A stretch of 64,000 nt of DNA from Ancylostoma caninum (GCA_037903475.1 JBAJFG010000039.1:992001-1056000), one strand, 5' to 3'; positions 27,623-38,609 are shown, counted from the stretch's first letter. Numbers and translations are program-made. The notes: a model not told the origin generated them from the sequence alone.

Positions 27623-27973
27623 GAAGTGGAGAATAAAGAATTATAACAATCTGGGCAAAAAACAGCTAGAAAAAGAAATACGTCACTAGGTTACTGTAAC
27701 AATAATTATCAAGCAAATATGATGATTTGGTAAAATGAGGAACTGAAGAGTTTGAACCAACTTTCTGTTGCTTTTTCTTTTGAAACTCGATGGAAAACGT
27801 TTATTAAAACCCCAACTTCAGATGTGCTTAAGCTTAAGAAATGACATACCTCTCCGGATTTCATTCTGCTCACTTTTGCCCCATGTTTAGTGCATTCTAT
27901 TGGGAAAAAGTGGTTGTGGCAGTATGTTGACCATTTCCGGTCAATAAACAAGCTTACACATGGATTTCCCTAG

Positions 27974-28063
27974 GACGGAAAGCTCCTGCCCTCTTGAATA
28001 TTGGACAGAAAATTGGTGATTTGGAGAACCAATTAAAAGAATTTCTTGGAAAGGATGTCACTG
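27974..28063 (+). CDS. Orphan candidate exon
   Basis: Between a TTTCCCTAG acceptor and a CTG|GTACTC donor the frame reads RKAPALLNIGQKIGDLENQL then KEFLGKDVT. It faintly recalls the segment just before the glycine loop of TTBK kinases (NIGQKIG..., ...FLGKG). Its phase does not join the kinase exon at 29223. It may be an unlinked exon, part of a missing upstream exon chain, or a pseudogene fragment. Confidence 0.25.
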
Positions 28064-28558
28064 GTACTCTACTTGCGGCCACTTCCATCTCTTGCTGGTT
28101 TCTTGTTTGCAGATCATACAAGGTTCAGATAGAGCTGTGGATTATGAAATTTTGTATGTGTGTTCGAGACATTAGGGTTGTCAATGTGGATATAAAGTCA
28201 TGGGTTTCCTGACAAAGCGCAAGAAATACTTGCTATAAAGTCTTTGAGCAAAGACTTCGTTGTCACCCTGTACTTCTCAGGGAGTATGCTGCAGTCCAAG
28301 AGGTACACGGACCCATATATGTATTTGCGAAGCGGCAAAAAGGTTGCTACATGTACCCTGGTATCAGTCCAGTCAGGCGGAACCGCTGATCATAGTGGTA
28401 TACGTTGTTCCGTGCAAAACTCCGTTTGTGAGCACTTTCTCTTCGGGAGACTGTGGGTGGAGCGTGGGCGGGGCCAATGTAGGAGCACGAGATTTCAGAG
28501 CAGTCCATTTTGGGATCACATCATCTGGGGAAATTCGTACTCCTTGAGAGAGTTCCCT

Positions 28559-28707
28559 GAAGCTACGTTTATAGTGTATCGGAGCCCGATCCAGTTGGTT
28601 AACAAAAGATACGTATTGATCCTCGTCGGATAGATACGGACAGGGATTGATGCGCATCTTTTCTTATCCGATCGGATCGGGCTCCGATGCCACTATAAAT
28701 GTAGCTT
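28559..28707. repeat. Foldback element ATCGGAGCCCGATC, copy 1
   Basis: AGCTACGTTTATAGTG plus ATCGGAGCCCGATCC on the left is mirrored by GGATCGGGCTCCGAT plus CACTATAAATGTAGCT on the right. The sister copy is at 34946-35075. Confidence 0.88.
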
Positions 28708-29030
28708 AACACTCACTTCCTAACCGGATAGAAAATGCGTTCCATGTATGCCCATCAAAGTGCATGATGCGAAAACCCCGTCGTCTTTTGTTGACTCCGC
28801 CCACAAGCTCCCCGAATGGATTACGTGACGTTCGTCACCCGTTCTTTCGCGAACGCGGCAAAAAGGGCGGAGTGCGCGACGAACCCTCCCGGGGTGTGGT
28901 GTGTTATACCTGGGAAGGGCGGTGCAGCCCAGCTCTGCGATTGTTCAGAGCTCGACCGCGCCTCCCACTCCAGGGATAACGCTCCATACTCACCCTCCCG
29001 GCGTCTGTGCTAGGGGAAAAAAAGGTAGTG

Positions 29031-29052
29031 CCGCGCGCGAATTCGCGCGCGG
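29031..29052. repeat. 22 bp perfect GC palindrome
   Basis: CCGCGCGCGAATTCGCGCGC followed by GG is identical to its own reverse complement. It sits in a GC-rich island (about 28790-29090) just upstream of the kinase exons. Confidence 0.9.
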
Positions 29053-29222
29053 CGGCGCGGCGGGTGACGAACGTCCGTAGACGCCCCGAATGTTAGGGCT
29101 CAAAAGCGGGTTTTCGACCGTTTTGAAAGGAGTCGCGCATAACACTGTGATCAGCCGCTCCTGTAGATTCTTTCCGTGTAGGACCGCCCCTTCAACTAAA
29201 AAATACAGCCAATATATTTTAG

Positions 29223-32200
29223 TTGATAAGAGACACTTGGGCAGTGGTACGTTCGCTTGGAAAAGGAGCATACGGTCACGTATATCACGTTATAAATGTT
29301 AAGAATGGTATTCAAGCTGCTCTAAAGGTACGATACTGGCATATCTTCGTCATCTACTCATTTTCATTTGTGTTCTAGTAGTTTATCTACGCCCTGAATT
29401 GTAAAAACATCACTTGTCTTCTAGGCAGAGAGCAAATCTCAGGCAGATCGTGTACTGAAGATGGAGAAGAATGTTCTTCAAGGTTTTAAAGGTGTAAATG
29501 GAGCTATACAATTGATATCGATGGGAACCACGGACAGTTTCTCGTGCGTACATGCTCAAAACCCCAAAAACAACTTGTCGACGAGTATTTGGCGAGCAAG
29601 TATCTGATCGCATCTAAAACTTCCTCTTCCAAAAGCTTGTCGACAACTTGTCCGTCCAAAACTTTGTCGACAACTTGTTTTTCTCTTCCTTGTCGTGAAC
29701 TTGTCAAAGAAAAAGCTCGTCGACAACTTGGTTTTCGGTGGCGTGATGACGTCAAACTTGTCGACAACGATTCGCTAGTTGAAAACTCGTTTGCAAGTTG
29801 TTTCTGGACAAAGCTGGGCCGACAACTTGTTTTTGGGGTTCTGAGTATTTTTTGAATAGACACTAAATCATATTTTGTATGGCGCAAAATACCTCACGAC
29901 ATTTATGGATTGAATTTCTAAGGTACATAGTGATGACGCTTTGTGGAGCTGATTTAACGAAAATTTGCACAACATTGGGTAGAATAACCGATGGAACACT
30001 ACTTCGGTTAGCTATCCGTACACTGCTGTGTTTGAAACAGGTGTGCCTAAGCTTTTTTTTTCTAAAATAAAGTTTCCTCTCTGGGGGATCAAGGGTCAGT
30101 GGTAGGCGCTGTAGGAAGAAGCAGCTTTCCCAGCTTACCGTCTGCGATAACCTGGATCACCCGTCTGTCTGGGCGTACTCAGAACCCTCAGAAGAAATTG
30201 TTTCATCATCAGCAACTTGCTTTACCCAAAACTTGTTGACAAGTTGCTTTTGCCGTTTGTTGTCAACAAGTTGTCAGCACAAAAGTCGTCGACAAGTTGC
30301 TAAGCAGTCAGTCGTTGGGTCCGCTAATTGTCGAGGAGCTTTTAGCAGACAACTTGTCGACAAGAAAAGACGAAGACGAGTCGTTAGAAAACAAAACCCT
30401 GTTTTCACAAGAAATCGAACATTTATTTTCCACTTATGTAGCCTTATTTCCAGCTGCACGAAATCGGTTTCGTTCACCGTGATGTGAAGCCGTGTAATTT
30501 CGCCGTGTCAGCAGCCAGCTCAAGAATTATATACGTGTTTGACTTCGGTGATTTCATAGTTCTTGGGGTTTTCTTCATGATATTAGCACGAGCTGGTAAA
30601 ATCAATACATATATTCCAGGAATGACGAGGAGATACGCGGCTAAAAATGAGAAAAACGAATGGTTTATAAAGCGGAAAAGGTCGCGGGTAAATATTGCTT
30701 CTGTTTTTTTTCCGCAGAACCCTGCCAGTGCTCTGACTCATCCCAAAAATAGTCCGATGTCCACATCTTTTTAGTCTCTACCTTTTTTTAACAGTTGGAA
30801 TATTAATCTCAATGTACAAAGTAAGTTTCCAGGTATCCTTTCGTGGTACACTTCGATACTGCTCCCTAGCTGTGCACCAACGTTTAGAACAGGTATTGTA
30901 CGATACTTCTTCCGGATCTCCCGGAAGCATTTCAAGAACCAAGAAATATGTTAGGATTACAGGGCCGAGTTGATGATCTGTGGTCGTGGGCGTTCATGGT
31001 CGTAGAGTTACGTGATCCATTGCCATGGGCTCATTTGATGCATCCAGAAACAGTGCTAGCTGTGAAGGAGGAGACTCCAATTGAGAAACTGTGTAGTACA
31101 GGGTTAGAAGAGCTTTCGAATCTATCTAATGCGCTTTACTATAGTGGATTATGGGAAAGAAAAGAAAATTTGTTATTTTTAGTGTGATCCAACTTTTTAA
31201 TTTTTTTTTGGATCTGAAAATGTTCGAAGATTTTGTATTGGAATCTAAAAATCATGGGAAGGCATTTGATGAAGGATGATCGTTATTGCACTGCAGATGA
31301 AGGAGGACCGCGACGCAACACTGATGCGCCGCATCTAGCCATCGTGAATCTTGAGCGTCACCCAGCAGAGCCGTTGCTTTCCTCGTACTACTACTCCTGC
31401 CCCAAATATACACAGCATATGACGAAACCCTCTACCAGTGATGCTCGAGAATCACTTCGTCCTGCCGCGCCGCATCGACGGGGCGTTGCGGTTTTGCGTC
31501 GTCTGCAATGCAATAGCAACACCCATCCACCGTGAATGTTCTTAAACTTTGCAACATGGCGATCGATACACATTTTTCTCACTACCTCTAACATCTTCAT
31601 CTTCGGCCCGTACTCACTAATTTTGATGTTGAACTTGTGGATTTTGGGGATACCGATGATCCTACAGAAGAGCTCCTTCGATGCGTTTATACCTTAACCA
31701 TTATTTTTATTGAAAATTCATTTTCAGTAATAGCACAAATCCTTTTTTTTTACCTAGACAACCACCTTTTCCATCAAGACCACCAAATTTTCCGTCTTTA
31801 GCCCAGAGTCGCACCTTCTTAAGTCAATATGCACGTTTCAGGATATCTCAGATTTTCATTCCAATAATGAAGCACTTCCAGAAACTCGGCTATTATGACA
31901 GGCCAGACTATCAAATGATTTTTAATACAGTGAGTGCTCATAATATAAAATTCCAGTGGGACTCCAGCGAGGTCCGCCCAACGCAATATTCCGCTGCTGG
32001 GCCGCACTCTGCCTGCCCGCTGCGCTCAACAACTAATCGATTGCCCTCTCTCCCTGCCCAAAGCCTGCCGCGCCGCGGGCAGGTATACCGCGTCGCGTAG
32101 GCTCCAACAGCTGGAGTTCCCCTTATTTCATTATCTACTTGGAGAGAAAATTGGCTTAAAACAGATTATGGAAGAAATAAAAAGGAAGAATGTGAAGATA

Positions 32201-34155
32201 TCAGATCCGTACGATTGGGAAGGCAAGCTTTTTGATCCGAGTGCTGAAAAGAAGGTCGCTGAAGGTAGCAATTTGACACTAGCATGGCATAGTAATAGCT
32301 TCTTCTCGTAACAAACAGTGAAATGCTTCAGTCTGTGATCGTCTGGGTGTGAAATGTCATGAAAACGTTAAAACAGCTCGCACTGAAGACTCATTGGAAA
32401 GTACCGAAATGGTAATTTTCTGCTTATTCTAGGTGTTCAAGGGCAATTTATACTAGATGCGTGTGTTTGACGCGCATGCGTCTACACGAAGAAAGATAGG
32501 CCCAGTCGCATTCCTGACGCACTTCAGACGCAAGTCAAACGCACGCGTTTGCGGCTTCGCAGTGGTTGCGCGGTATTTTTATTCGTGTGGTACATGTTGC
32601 ACTGACCTGTCTTTAGAGGAAATCCTCTGCAAATGAATGCGTGCGTCCGACACGCGACTGACGCACGGATAGGGTATAAATTGCCATTCACTTGCTTGGA
32701 ATGACAACGTCTGCTTCGTAGCACAGGGTTCCTTTCCAACAATATGATATTATAGATCTTCATCGAAGACGTTTGTGCTACCGTAACCGAAGCCGTCAAA
32801 TAAATAGCACCTGGTGCATCCTTAACAAAAAACATTCAAATTTCCGGCGTGACTTTCTGAATTGGGTCAAAATGTGTGATTCTTTAATGGGAAGATGTAA
32901 AAATGAAATATGAGGTGCCAAAATACAAAATGTGTGAAAATTCACTACTATTAATACTACTTCACATAGTTGTTATCTCTCATCTGTGAAAAAATGAGGT
33001 GGAGTAATTTAAATGGAAGAGTAAGTAGACCTAGAGCCGAATAATTGATTCGATGTTTTCAAATTCGAATATTCGAAGTGCGCATATGCTTAAATTTTTC
33101 GATTATTCGATATTATACCGATTTCTTAGCATCAGCTTCCAAAATATCAGGCAAAATAATTAGGTAATTCGGTTTATGATTGGACCTAAGAATACGAATA
33201 TGGATGGTAATGTTCAGAGAGTTTTGAGAATCTCTGCCGAAAATCATCGTGTACTCTGTGCAGATAGACATACCGATGCAACCATTATTTCACGCCCAAG
33301 GTCACGGTAGCAGAAATGCCTCCGGTGTAAATTTATCGTTCTCTGGCTTTTCTGATTGAAATGATCCAGGGATTTCTACGAGAAGCCTTCTCACCCAAGC
33401 CAACAGACGTCCCGGGAGGCGAGAAATACGAGGAAAAGCGGAAAAAATCAGCGTATGCCCTTGCAATTAGCTTGGAATTTTAGAACATCGTCCATTCTAT
33501 TTATTTCTCTCTGTACCTTATATTATATTTTTATTATTATGTTTTATTGTGAACCTTTAGGTCAATTCCTGGTAGCCATGCGGGTGCAGACAATGTTTCA
33601 AGGTAGGAAGAAACTTTTGAAAAAAATCCAATTCGGATAGATTTAAGTTTCCCTCCTAAAACTGATTTTTTAGTAAACCTGATTCCACTGGTTCAAAGCA
33701 GAAGGACCATTCAGGGGTGAGTTATCGTCTCCCTAATGCAGATTTAGCTGTTGTTATTTGCAGAAATAGCTGTAGTTTCCGTCAGAAAACACAACATTTG
33801 TTAACAACTTCCTTCTGAGCCCTCGAATTCAACAAAACCCTTGGAAAATCTGAAAAACGACTACATGGTTTTGAAAAGAAAAACATTATGTCATTCTAGA
33901 CCAAACGAGATTACAGGACATCTATCTTAACCATATATTTACTACATATACATAGTTACGTTTCAGAGAATGGAATCGTGTAAAACAAAGTCGAGAAAAG
34001 TAAGACAAAAATCCAAGGAAAAGGAGAAAGAAAAAGAAAAGGATAAAGAAAAAGGAAAAGAAAAAGAAAAGGAAAAAGAAAAAGAAAAGGATAAAGAAAA
34101 AGGAAAAGAAAAAGAAAAGGAAAAAGAAAAAGAAAAGGAGCCGAATGCGAAATAA
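29223..34155 (+). CDS. Tau-tubulin-kinase-like (CK1 superfamily) protein kinase, 5' end not found
   Basis: A Ser/Thr kinase of the worm-expanded TTBK/CK1 group. Exons in frame: 29223-29327, 29425-29543, 29923-30040, 30454-30547, 30620-30687, 30833-30892, 30963 to about 31180, 31842-31929, 32165-32264, 32332-32411. Motifs: glycine loop LGKGAYGHVYHV, ATP lysine in QAALK, helix-C glutamate in LKMEKNVL, catalytic loop VHRDVKPCNFA, DFG split across an intron (VFDFG/MTRRYAAK), then SFRGTLRYCS, VDDLWSW and LPW, and LGYYDRPDYQMIF. All catalytic residues are kept, so it looks active. The C-terminus is unsettled: either a short exon from 32757 (IFIEDVCATVTEAVK, stop), or exons near 33674 and 33967-34155 giving a long KEKEKEKDKEKG tail, as in some worm TTBKs. 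The first exon(s) with the start are missing. Introns carry several foldback elements. Confidence 0.85.
29554..29845. repeat. Foldback element, TTGTCGACAA family, copy 2
   Basis: Begins CTCAAAACCCCAAAAACAAC and ends with the inverse, GTTTTTGGGGTTCTGAG. Inside are repeated CTTGTCGACAACTTG palindromes. It fills most of the kinase intron that starts at 29544, ten bases from the donor. Confidence 0.88.
30178..30362. repeat. TTGTCGACAA family, partial copy 3
   Basis: Starts ACTCAGAACCCTCAGAAG, followed by AACTTGTTGACAAGTTGC, TTGTCAACAAGTTGTCAGC and AACTTGTCGACAAG. The right terminus is not recognisable. It lies in the next kinase intron. Confidence 0.65.
31955..32115. repeat. GC-rich dispersed element, copy 4, inside kinase intron
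   Basis: GGGACTCCAGCGAGG on the left and CAGCTGGAGTTCCCC on the right form imperfect terminal repeats. GGTATACCGCGTCGCG links it to the elements at 22.3, 23.8 and 26.0 kb. It begins about 25 bp after a kinase exon. Confidence 0.65.
32442..32685. repeat. MITE with GGCAATTTATAC ends, copy 1
   Basis: Terminal GGCAATTTATAC and GTATAAATTGCC are exact inverse repeats. The interior has many TGCGTC/GACGCA repeats. It sits 30 bp after the kinase exon ending 32411. The sister copy is at 34647-34872. Confidence 0.88.
33967..34140 (+). repeat. AAGGAAAAAGAAAAG purine repeat with internal duplication of about 48 bp
   Basis: An all-purine, strongly biased strand with a block containing GATAAAGAAAAAGGAAAAG repeated twice. 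It encodes the Lys/Glu tail assigned tentatively to the kinase. Confidence 0.85.
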
Positions 34156-34646
34156 GAGTCTGTGTAATCTACGCGATAATTTGTCTTGATAGTGACCCTT
34201 ACTAGTATAAAATTAATTCGTTTTCATGGTGTTTTGTTTTATGTTACGCATGTTTTTTCTAAGACTTCAAAAACGCCTTGGCTGATCACACATGTACGTC
34301 ACTTCCCGTTTTTCTACTAAAAAGGATAGGTCGACGCTTGGCTTTCGAACGAACTTAAATGAGATATCGTGATGGTCGCCGAACCTCGCAAAAGAGAAAT
34401 AGTTTGTAAGTTATAAGCTTCTAAAAATGGCATCTAATCAAAGCTAGTCGACCGCTCGTCAGTATCACTTCCGCACAAAAAAGGAGAGGAGCATTTCTTT
34501 CTTTTCTGTAGATTTAATTCATTTTAATTGATTTAGTAGTTTTGGAATGAGCTTTGCGCTGATCCTTGGAAACCAACACCTATGTCTATTTCTGCATTGC
34601 TCTGCTGTAACTCCGTGATTGAGCGGTGCTCACTTCAATCATAAGA

Positions 34647-34872
34647 GCAGTTTATACTGCATGCGTGCGGCTGACGCGCGTGCGTCTATATGATGAAGAA
34701 TAGGGCCCAGTCGCATCGCAGTCGCAGCTCAGACGCACGCGTTTACGGCCTCGCGGCATCCGCGCGATCTTTTCATTGAGGATGTACAAGCCGTGTTGGC
34801 CGGGAAAATCCCTCGTAAATGGATGCTTGCGACTGATGCGCGACTGACGCACGCACCTAGTATAAATTATCC
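34647..34872. repeat. MITE with TTTATAC ends, copy 2
   Basis: GCAGTTTATACTGCATGCG on the left and TAGTATAAATTATCC on the right. The interior matches copy 1 (GGGCCCAGTCGCATCGCAG against AGGCCCAGTCGCATTCCTG; ACGCACGCGTTTACGGC against ACGCACGCGTTTGCGGC). Confidence 0.85.
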
Positions 34873-34945
34873 TATAGAGCGCAGAATTATAAAGGGTATG
34901 AAGTGCTAGGTAATGTTTACCATCCACTCAAGGTCTCTTACTTAA

Positions 34946-35075
34946 AACTACATTTATGGAGCATCGGAGCTCGATCCGGTCGGATTAGAAAAGGTACGTA
35001 TCGATCCTTATCCATATCTGTCCGACGAGCATCGATACATATCCTTTGTTATCCGACCCGGTCGGACTCCGATGG
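34946..35075. repeat. Foldback element ATCGGAGC..CGATCC, copy 2
   Basis: ACTACATTTATGGAGCATCG and CTCGATCCGGTCGGAT on the left, ATCCGACCCGGTCGGACTCC on the right. The internal ACGTATCGATCC and CCGACGAG blocks match copy 1 at 28559-28707. Confidence 0.82.
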
Positions 35076-35084
35076 GTGGTGGTG

Positions 35085-35340
35085 AAGACGTATGCCGCGA
35101 CGCGACCGCGCCGCACGCGTATGCTCTTCAAGTTCAGGTTATTTCTCCTAATTCAATCCACTAAATGACATCGGTGGCCACGGTCTCCAAGTTTCTGGGT
35201 TCCAGTAACATTTTTCCACTCAAGCTTTGAAAAGTTGTCCATATCCACGCAGAACTGCTCGTACCCTCGAAAGCCGCGACGCGGACATGAATCAACCAAT
35301 CACAGACCAGCAGCGTACCTCTTGTCACGCAGCCGACTCC
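35085..35340. repeat. Dispersed element, opposite orientation to 47205-47490
   Basis: GCGACGCGACCGCGCCGCAC at one end and AATCAACCAATCACAGACC at the other correspond to the reverse complement of GTGCGGTGCGGTCGCGTCGC and GGCTGTGATTGGTCAATTC in 47205-47490. Confidence 0.6.
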
Positions 35341-38285
35341 GATGAAGTATAACTGCAGCTTATCGCGTTTTCGGGAAGGAGAAGATTACAAAAATTCATT
35401 TTTATTGGTTCAAAACTTCTTAACTATAGCGGCAAGACGTGAGGAGTTGTTATTTTCCAGCAACGAATGGGGTAAGACATCTTTTGACGGTGAAACTACT
35501 ACCGAAGTTTATATAGGCGTGCAGGTTTTCTGACCAATTGCAGATGAGAGGACCCGCCCATATCTGAAAAATTAGAACTCGTGCTGTGATCTAGAACTCG
35601 CCTGTGATTTTCAGTATCAAAAAACCATAGCGCGTGCATTAAAATCTATGGTAATTGTTTGATTCCTTGGAAATTCCTGAAGAAAGGTTTCCTTTGTTTT
35701 CCTGTATCACCCTATTATTACTTACTTACTATTACCAAAAAAAGGACATCAATGGAAGCCTGTAAGGAGGTAGATCCTCCATGCTATAGACACAGCACGA
35801 TTCTGGAATCTCAGACAGTGCGGACGCAGCCACATTCCGTGCTGCTTTGCACAATCCCAGCTCAACTTTTAGAAACTGCAGTTGTTGACCCCGAGGACGG
35901 CTGCCCGTCCTAGAGGTGCACTTGTAGCAGAATTAAATCAACGATGTCCTGAAGGCGCTGCAATTACACGACTGGAAATACCCCATGGAGTGGTAAACCA
36001 GCGCTAAGTTCATCTGAAGTGCAGTCTGAAAGCAGTCGGCGCAGCTAGAGTGCAAATTCCTGGCCAGATCTCATCAGCAATATGGTTGCATCGGAGTGAA
36101 TTGATATAGATAGTTTACATTTCAGCTAATTTCTCATCATTTTCCAATTTCTACCGTTGTTTTCTGAACTTATCTAGAAAAAAATGAAACTTGGGAGCAC
36201 TTCTTTACAGCTTCGCTTCTGAAATCATGGAAGTTCAGGTCCCGAAACTGGTGGAGACTCTAGTTTTTCTTCCCACCCCCCTCCCTGTCCACCCTTCCCT
36301 CTGCCTGCACTTATGATGAGAAGAAAATATTACGTTCAGAAAACTGTAGAAAATTGAAGATTTCCACACAACCTTTCTAAGTGATTCCAGCTGTACAGCT
36401 CCATTCTTCGCATCCAGTTTGTTGGATGAGGGAAACCAATAGGTATACATATTCCTTTTCCGCCCCTAAAAAAGAGCAACGCTTACCGAGAATGGTAAAT
36501 CAACAGTGCTATCGGGCGTGCCACTCTAGGTGATGATTAGTGGGGAAGTTCCTGAGTAAGCTGATTTATCTTGCAACGAGGTGTTTTCCTTGAAAACGTG
36601 TCTGCTTGATATTGAAATAGAGTAGTTAAAACTTATGAAAATCTCGTTGAGAGACTCGCCCGTACTGGAGGATTTGAGTGATGGCGAATGTGCGGATAAA
36701 ATTGCGCATGAAGCTTTCTGGAGTTTTCGTGAAATTTTACCCAAACTGGTAGGGGGACTTAATTATGATGTTCCAGTAATTGCATAAATTATCCTTGCTT
36801 GACAATTATTGTAGTTTTAGTTGAATTTCGAAGGATTTGGCGCGTCCTACCACTAGCCAATTCATCCTATTGACCAATAAAAGAGCTCTTCCCAGCAAAG
36901 TGTTGAGGATCCAAATTTCTATCCCTATTCCAAGCATACTTTGCTCTATTTGTGTACAAATAATGCATGTTTACATTTACCGATATGCTCCTACATTGTG
37001 CTTCAAAGATATATGAATGAGATTAACTTCCATATTTTTTATTCAGGCCCCGAAGACAATTGAGTCGAAACGTTAGGTGAAGGGATAAATATGTCTTTCT
37101 ATAGAGGGGTTGTTGGCAAAAACTGCATCAAAATTACAAAAAAAGGGATCAATTTTTTTCATACAATTGCGTCTTTCTAGATTCAGCCATTAAAAGATTA
37201 AAGGGAGACTTCCGGAACCTTAAAACACCCTTCAAATTCACTCCCTGGTGTTAGTAACAGTTCCCATGCTCTAAAAGAGAAGTTCATGTTACCCTAGTGT
37301 TGTGTTTGTTACACTTAAGCACATGTTCATGAGAGTTCAAGTGCACTTGTCCGTGAAAACAGAAATTCTGTTCGTGGCTGGATGAGAAATCTTGGATTTC
37401 GCGGAATTAGCAACTCTCAAATCTTTCTCTACTTTTTTTGGCGAAATCCAAGTAAAAATCCACTTGACTCTAGTTTTCCGGAGGTCCTTTGAAGTAATAC
37501 TACCCCACCCCTCTCCCCCTCCCAATCGTGTCGCTTTTCCTCAGCCTTTCCTCATTTATGCTGCGTAGGCAATTTTAATTGGTTTCCCTTGACATACTCG
37601 AAGTGCAGTGTGTCGCATATTTCTTCCGCTGATGTCTGTCTATTTATACTTTCGACGGGGTGCATTTGCAGTGCACGTGAACGCACCCGAGACGCGCCGC
37701 TTCACGAGCAAGCTATCGCACCAAATGAAAAAATCAGTTCTGAGAAGCTGCTTGCGGAATTGTTATTCGCTTAATTATAGCCCATAAAGTCGCAGATCCT
37801 CATAGAGGTTCTTGTGAGGAAGCGATACTCACCGAAAAACTCTTGAAGGTTCCGGCAATTCGTGTTTTGGCAGCTGCGATTTTTGGTTCTTTTTGGCAGC
37901 TTTCACTTCGGCGATCGCAGCGAGGTGGCGTTTAAGTCGCATCGCAAACAACCGCGATAAGTTTGCTCAGCGATGAGGCTTAAAATCAGTGGTGCTGACG
38001 ACAAAATAGCAAAAATTCACGCGAAATGCATTGACGTAACCCAAAATGAAGAAATTCTAGTGAAATTAGTAGTGGAATTTCAACTAGTTCATCCATCATT
38101 TCTGATGATTCCAGAGCCCTCTCGGAAACAGGAGTCAGCTGATCGCTTCGTTTCCGGTCTTGTAGTCAGTTGGTTGGTTCACGTCAAATTCAGCTTGTTG
38201 CGCTTGTCACTACGGATGGCTATGACGTAAATGTTGCCATTTGTCATTTTTCAGGTGCCATGCTTCCTCGAGTTTTAAACAATGT
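35341..38285. other. No gene recognised
   Basis: Short frames only. One frame from the ATG at 37973 (MRLKISGADDKIAKIHAK) looks mildly protein-like but has no supported splice partner. A ribozyme-like relic lies at 37044-37081. Confidence 0.4.
37044..37081 (+). ncRNA. Degenerate hammerhead-like motif, Penelope-type
   Basis: CCCCGAAGACAATTGAGTCG followed by AAACGTTAGGTGAAG: a GAC-AATTGA-GTC hairpin, the GAAAC box and GTTAGG, in the order seen at 27591-27622, with the first box altered. Probably a Penelope-like terminal relic. Confidence 0.4.
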
Positions 38286-38609
38286 TTATAGGTGCCCTCG
38301 AACACAAGTTACACAAAAAAGTACATTAAAGAGAACAAAGAACAGAAGCGAAGGAATTTTTGTTGAATAATTTCCTTTCGAGTACTTTTTCTCGAAATTT
38401 CTCGCGAGCAGAAACTTCAAAGGCATAATATGGTCGAAATATGCCTGAAAACCCGAATACTTTCGCCACATCGATCGATTTTACCTCATCCAATTCAATT
38501 AATCCAGGAATTGTTCTGTACACCTGACCACTGTAGTTATATCCTTCTGCTGCTTTTTGCCACAATTCTTTTGTTTTTTTTTTTCAAATCTGGATCGTAA
38601 GGAGACGTA
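38286..38609 (-). pseudogene. Coding fragment with homopolymer frameshift, unrecognised
   Basis: On the minus strand an acceptor TTTTAG precedes a frame reading TSPYDPDLKK. An 11-A run follows, after which only the next frame continues, as KELWQKAAEGYNYSGQVY then RTIPGLIELDE. A 40 bp GTAAAA..TTTTCAG intron (38445-38484) leads in phase to AYFDHIMPLKFLLARNFEKK and a stop at 38286. With ten A residues both frames would be one. It is therefore either a recent pseudogene or a sequencing error in the run. I do not recognise the protein, and no upstream exon was found. Confidence 0.45.

Larger units (their letters stand above)
26618..27689 (-). mobile_element. Compact Penelope-like element bounded by inverted terminal repeats
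   Basis: Arms of about 160 bp (26618-26777 and 27529-27689) are near-perfect reverse complements, starting CTAGTGACGTATTTC and ending GAAATACGTCACTAG. They enclose a minus-strand GIY-YIG endonuclease ORF typical of Penelope-like retroelements. No reverse transcriptase is present, so this is a shortened or non-autonomous copy, or only the 3' end of a once longer element. Each arm carries a hammerhead-like core, a feature known from Penelope-like terminal repeats. GTTACTGTAAC occurs on both sides (twice on the left), outside the arms. Confidence 0.88.
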
